Translations under genes and position numbers: made by a program
Source of the DNA: Hydrogenophaga sp.
GTDB taxonomy: Bacteria > Pseudomonadota > Gammaproteobacteria > Burkholderiales > Burkholderiaceae_C
DNA length: 32,393 nucleotides
NCBI RefSeq assembly: GCF_018780385.1
Contig: NZ_JADMJO010000022.1
Span: 1 to 32,393 of the forward strand
Reading direction: 5' to 3'
The notes under the pieces: model-generated
Told to the model about the DNA's origin: nothing
The model's input: the letters and a program-made list of their open reading frames with translations, nothing else
Database searches by the model: none
Shown: one piece after another, positions 31,513 to 32,393 of the stretch
Layout: every line of letters starts with the position of its first letter
Numbering within the stretch: the stretch's first letter is position 1

Positions 31513-31944
31513 TCAGGGTTTGTTGCCTTGCATGGCGTCGAGCTTCTTGAAATCCTCCAACGGCTGGCTGGGCGGGAAGTCTTCCATTTCGTAGAGCTGG
31601 CGCAGCTCGATCACGGCGTCCTTGCCCCGGCCGGCGGGGTTGGGGAAACGGCGGCTCCACTCCAGGGCTTCCTCGCGCGAGCGCACCTGGATGAGGGTGT
31701 AGCCGGCGATGAGTTCCTTGGCCTCGGCAAACGGACCGTCGACAACGCGCTTGCCACCGTCGGCGCTGTAATGCACGCGCCAGCCCTTGCGGCTGGGGTG
31801 CAGGCCCGAGCCGTCGAGCAGCACGCCGGCCTGGGCCAGCTCCTCGTGGTAGCGCACCATCTCGGCCATGAGCGCTTCATCGGGCGCGGGGTTGGTCTCG
31901 GCTTCGAACTCGTCGCAGGACTTGACGATGATCATGAATCGCAT
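31513..31944 (-). CDS. YciI family (DGPF) protein, ECF42-associated
   Basis: A 143-residue DGPF protein: 'MRFMIIVKSCDEFEAE' start, 'RVVDGPFAEAKELIAGYTLIQVRSREEALEWSRRFPNP', then 'IELRQLYEMEDF'. The ATG at 31944 has an AGGAGA ribosome-binding site. It begins the DGPF-SRPBCC-VOC-sigma run and is preceded by a TGTCGA-N17-CGTC element, which matches the published ECF42 promoter signature. It is therefore the most likely direct target of the sigma factor at 29333-30601. Confidence 0.93.
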   Translation of the reverse strand: MRFMIIVKSCDEFEAETNPAPDEALMAEMVRYHEELAQAGVLLDGSGLHPSRKGWRVHYSADGGKRVVDGPFAEAKELIAGYTLIQVRSREEALEWSRRFPNPAGRGKDAVIELRQLYEMEDFPPSQPLEDFKKLDAMQGNKP

Positions 31945-31991
31945 GGGCTTCTCCTGGTGGGTTGGGGTGGTGACATGGCTTCAACCCGCAC

Positions 31992-32018
31992 GACGATCCA
32001 GCCACGGCGATTTCGACA
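31992..32018 (-). promoter_or_regulatory. Candidate ECF42 promoter (TGTCGA-N17-CGTC)
   Basis: Reading the minus strand, TGTCGA (32018-32013) is followed after exactly 17 nt by CGTC (31995-31992). As I recall it, the published ECF42 consensus is a TGTCGA -35 element and a CG(A/T)C -10 element. The putative start point would fall about 40 nt upstream of the DGPF ATG at 31944, in the gap between the two DGPF genes. Confidence 0.65.
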
Positions 32019-32042
32019 AGCCGTGCAAAAAGCCCTCCGGAA

Positions 32043-32393
32043 TCAGGCCCGGCTTTCGTCGTAGCACGGACCAACGGCCCGCACTTCCACCGTGGCCCAC
32101 TCGGCCGCCGGACACTCGCGAGCAATGGCCACCGCTTCATCGAGGCTGGCGCAGTCCAGCAGGAAAAAGCCACCCACCATTTCCTTGGCCTCGGCAAACG
32201 GGCCGTCCATCACTTTCGCCTGCCCTCCGGTGGTGGACACGCGCACCGCGCTCGCCTGCGAGGCCAGTGACTCCACCGCCTTCAGCTTGCCCTGCGCCTG
32301 CAGGGTTTCGCCAAAGCGCTGCATGCGGCCGTAAACCTCGCGGCCTTCGGCTTCGGTGCGGGTGGCGCGCTGCGTGGTGGGTTCGATGATCAG
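32043..32393 (-). CDS. YciI family (DGPF) protein, partial
   Basis: The C-terminal 116 residues of a third DGPF paralogue, whose start lies beyond the right edge of the window. The frame is open to the edge (LIIEPTTQRATRTEAEGREVYGRM...), ahead of an internal Met. 'KVMDGPFAEAKEMVGGFFLLDCASLDEAVAIARECPAAEWATVEVRAVGPCYDE' is typical of the family. It lies in the same direction as the rest of the ECF42 unit, 98 bp upstream of the next DGPF gene. The candidate ECF42 promoter sits in that gap. Confidence 0.92.
   Translation of the reverse strand: MIIEPTTQRATRTEAEGREVYGRMQRFGETLQAQGKLKAVESLASQASAVRVSTTGGQAKVMDGPFAEAKEMVGGFFLLDCASLDEAVAIARECPAAEWATVEVRAVGPCYDESRA

Overview
The window looks like a chromosomal segment of a GC-rich betaproteobacterium, most likely of the family Comamonadaceae (Hydrogenophaga, Acidovorax or a relative). 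This is inferred from the dense high-GC coding, from the acyl-CoA/carboxylase cluster, and from the short palindromic repeats scattered through it, which I associate with that group. No rRNA, tRNA, CRISPR array, integrase or transposase was seen.

Layout. 1-290: the end of a branched-chain amino acid type ABC substrate-binding protein, followed by a strong terminator. 443-1858: a GSU2403-type nucleotidyltransferase-fold protein behind a perfect inverted repeat, then a DUF2784 membrane protein. 2072-8521: an accessory, visibly less GC-rich block that reads as a DNA-modification/defence island. It holds a receiver-domain protein and a tandem-GHKL ATPase (one operon, minus strand), a divergent C5-cytosine methyltransferase, a convergent Vsr-type endonuclease, and a protein with a PD-(D/E)XK-like nuclease motif. 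A decayed fragment of a PaaI-like thioesterase gene lies at its right edge. 8732-9046: an EthD-family protein.

9239-15084: a tightly overlapping five-gene signalling operon (REC-HD-GYP, multi-PAS histidine kinase, REC-PAS, HDOD, REC). It encodes no DNA-binding output domain and is probably a c-di-GMP-linked phosphorelay. 15087-24285 (minus strand): a degradation operon with TetR regulator, SDR, biotin-dependent carboxyltransferase, acyl-CoA dehydrogenase, enoyl-CoA hydratase, biotin carboxylase/BCCP subunit, a second acyl-CoA dehydrogenase and a thioesterase. Its order resembles the acyclic terpene (atu) pathway more than leucine (liu) catabolism, because no HMG-CoA lyase is present. The two carboxylase subunit genes each carry a different palindromic repeat inserted in frame. 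The carboxyltransferase gene is also bracketed by REP-type repeat clusters.

24429-27267: a saccharopine-dehydrogenase-fold reductase, a small uncharacterised protein and an Old Yellow Enzyme homologue. 27258-29249 (minus strand): a YciI/DGPF protein, an NTF2-like protein and an FAD-dependent monooxygenase. 29333-32393 (minus strand): an ECF42-type sigma factor with a long C-terminal extension, preceded in the same direction by VOC, SRPBCC and two DGPF (YciI-like) genes. A sequence matching the published ECF42 promoter signature lies upstream of one DGPF gene, so this is a plausible autoregulated sigma/DGPF regulon.

The best candidate for an under-described system is the 2072-8521 island. It couples a MutL/Hsp90-like plus histidine-kinase-like ATPase and a receiver-domain protein to a methyltransferase, Vsr and a predicted nuclease. 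All functional statements rest on reading motifs by eye. No database search was run.
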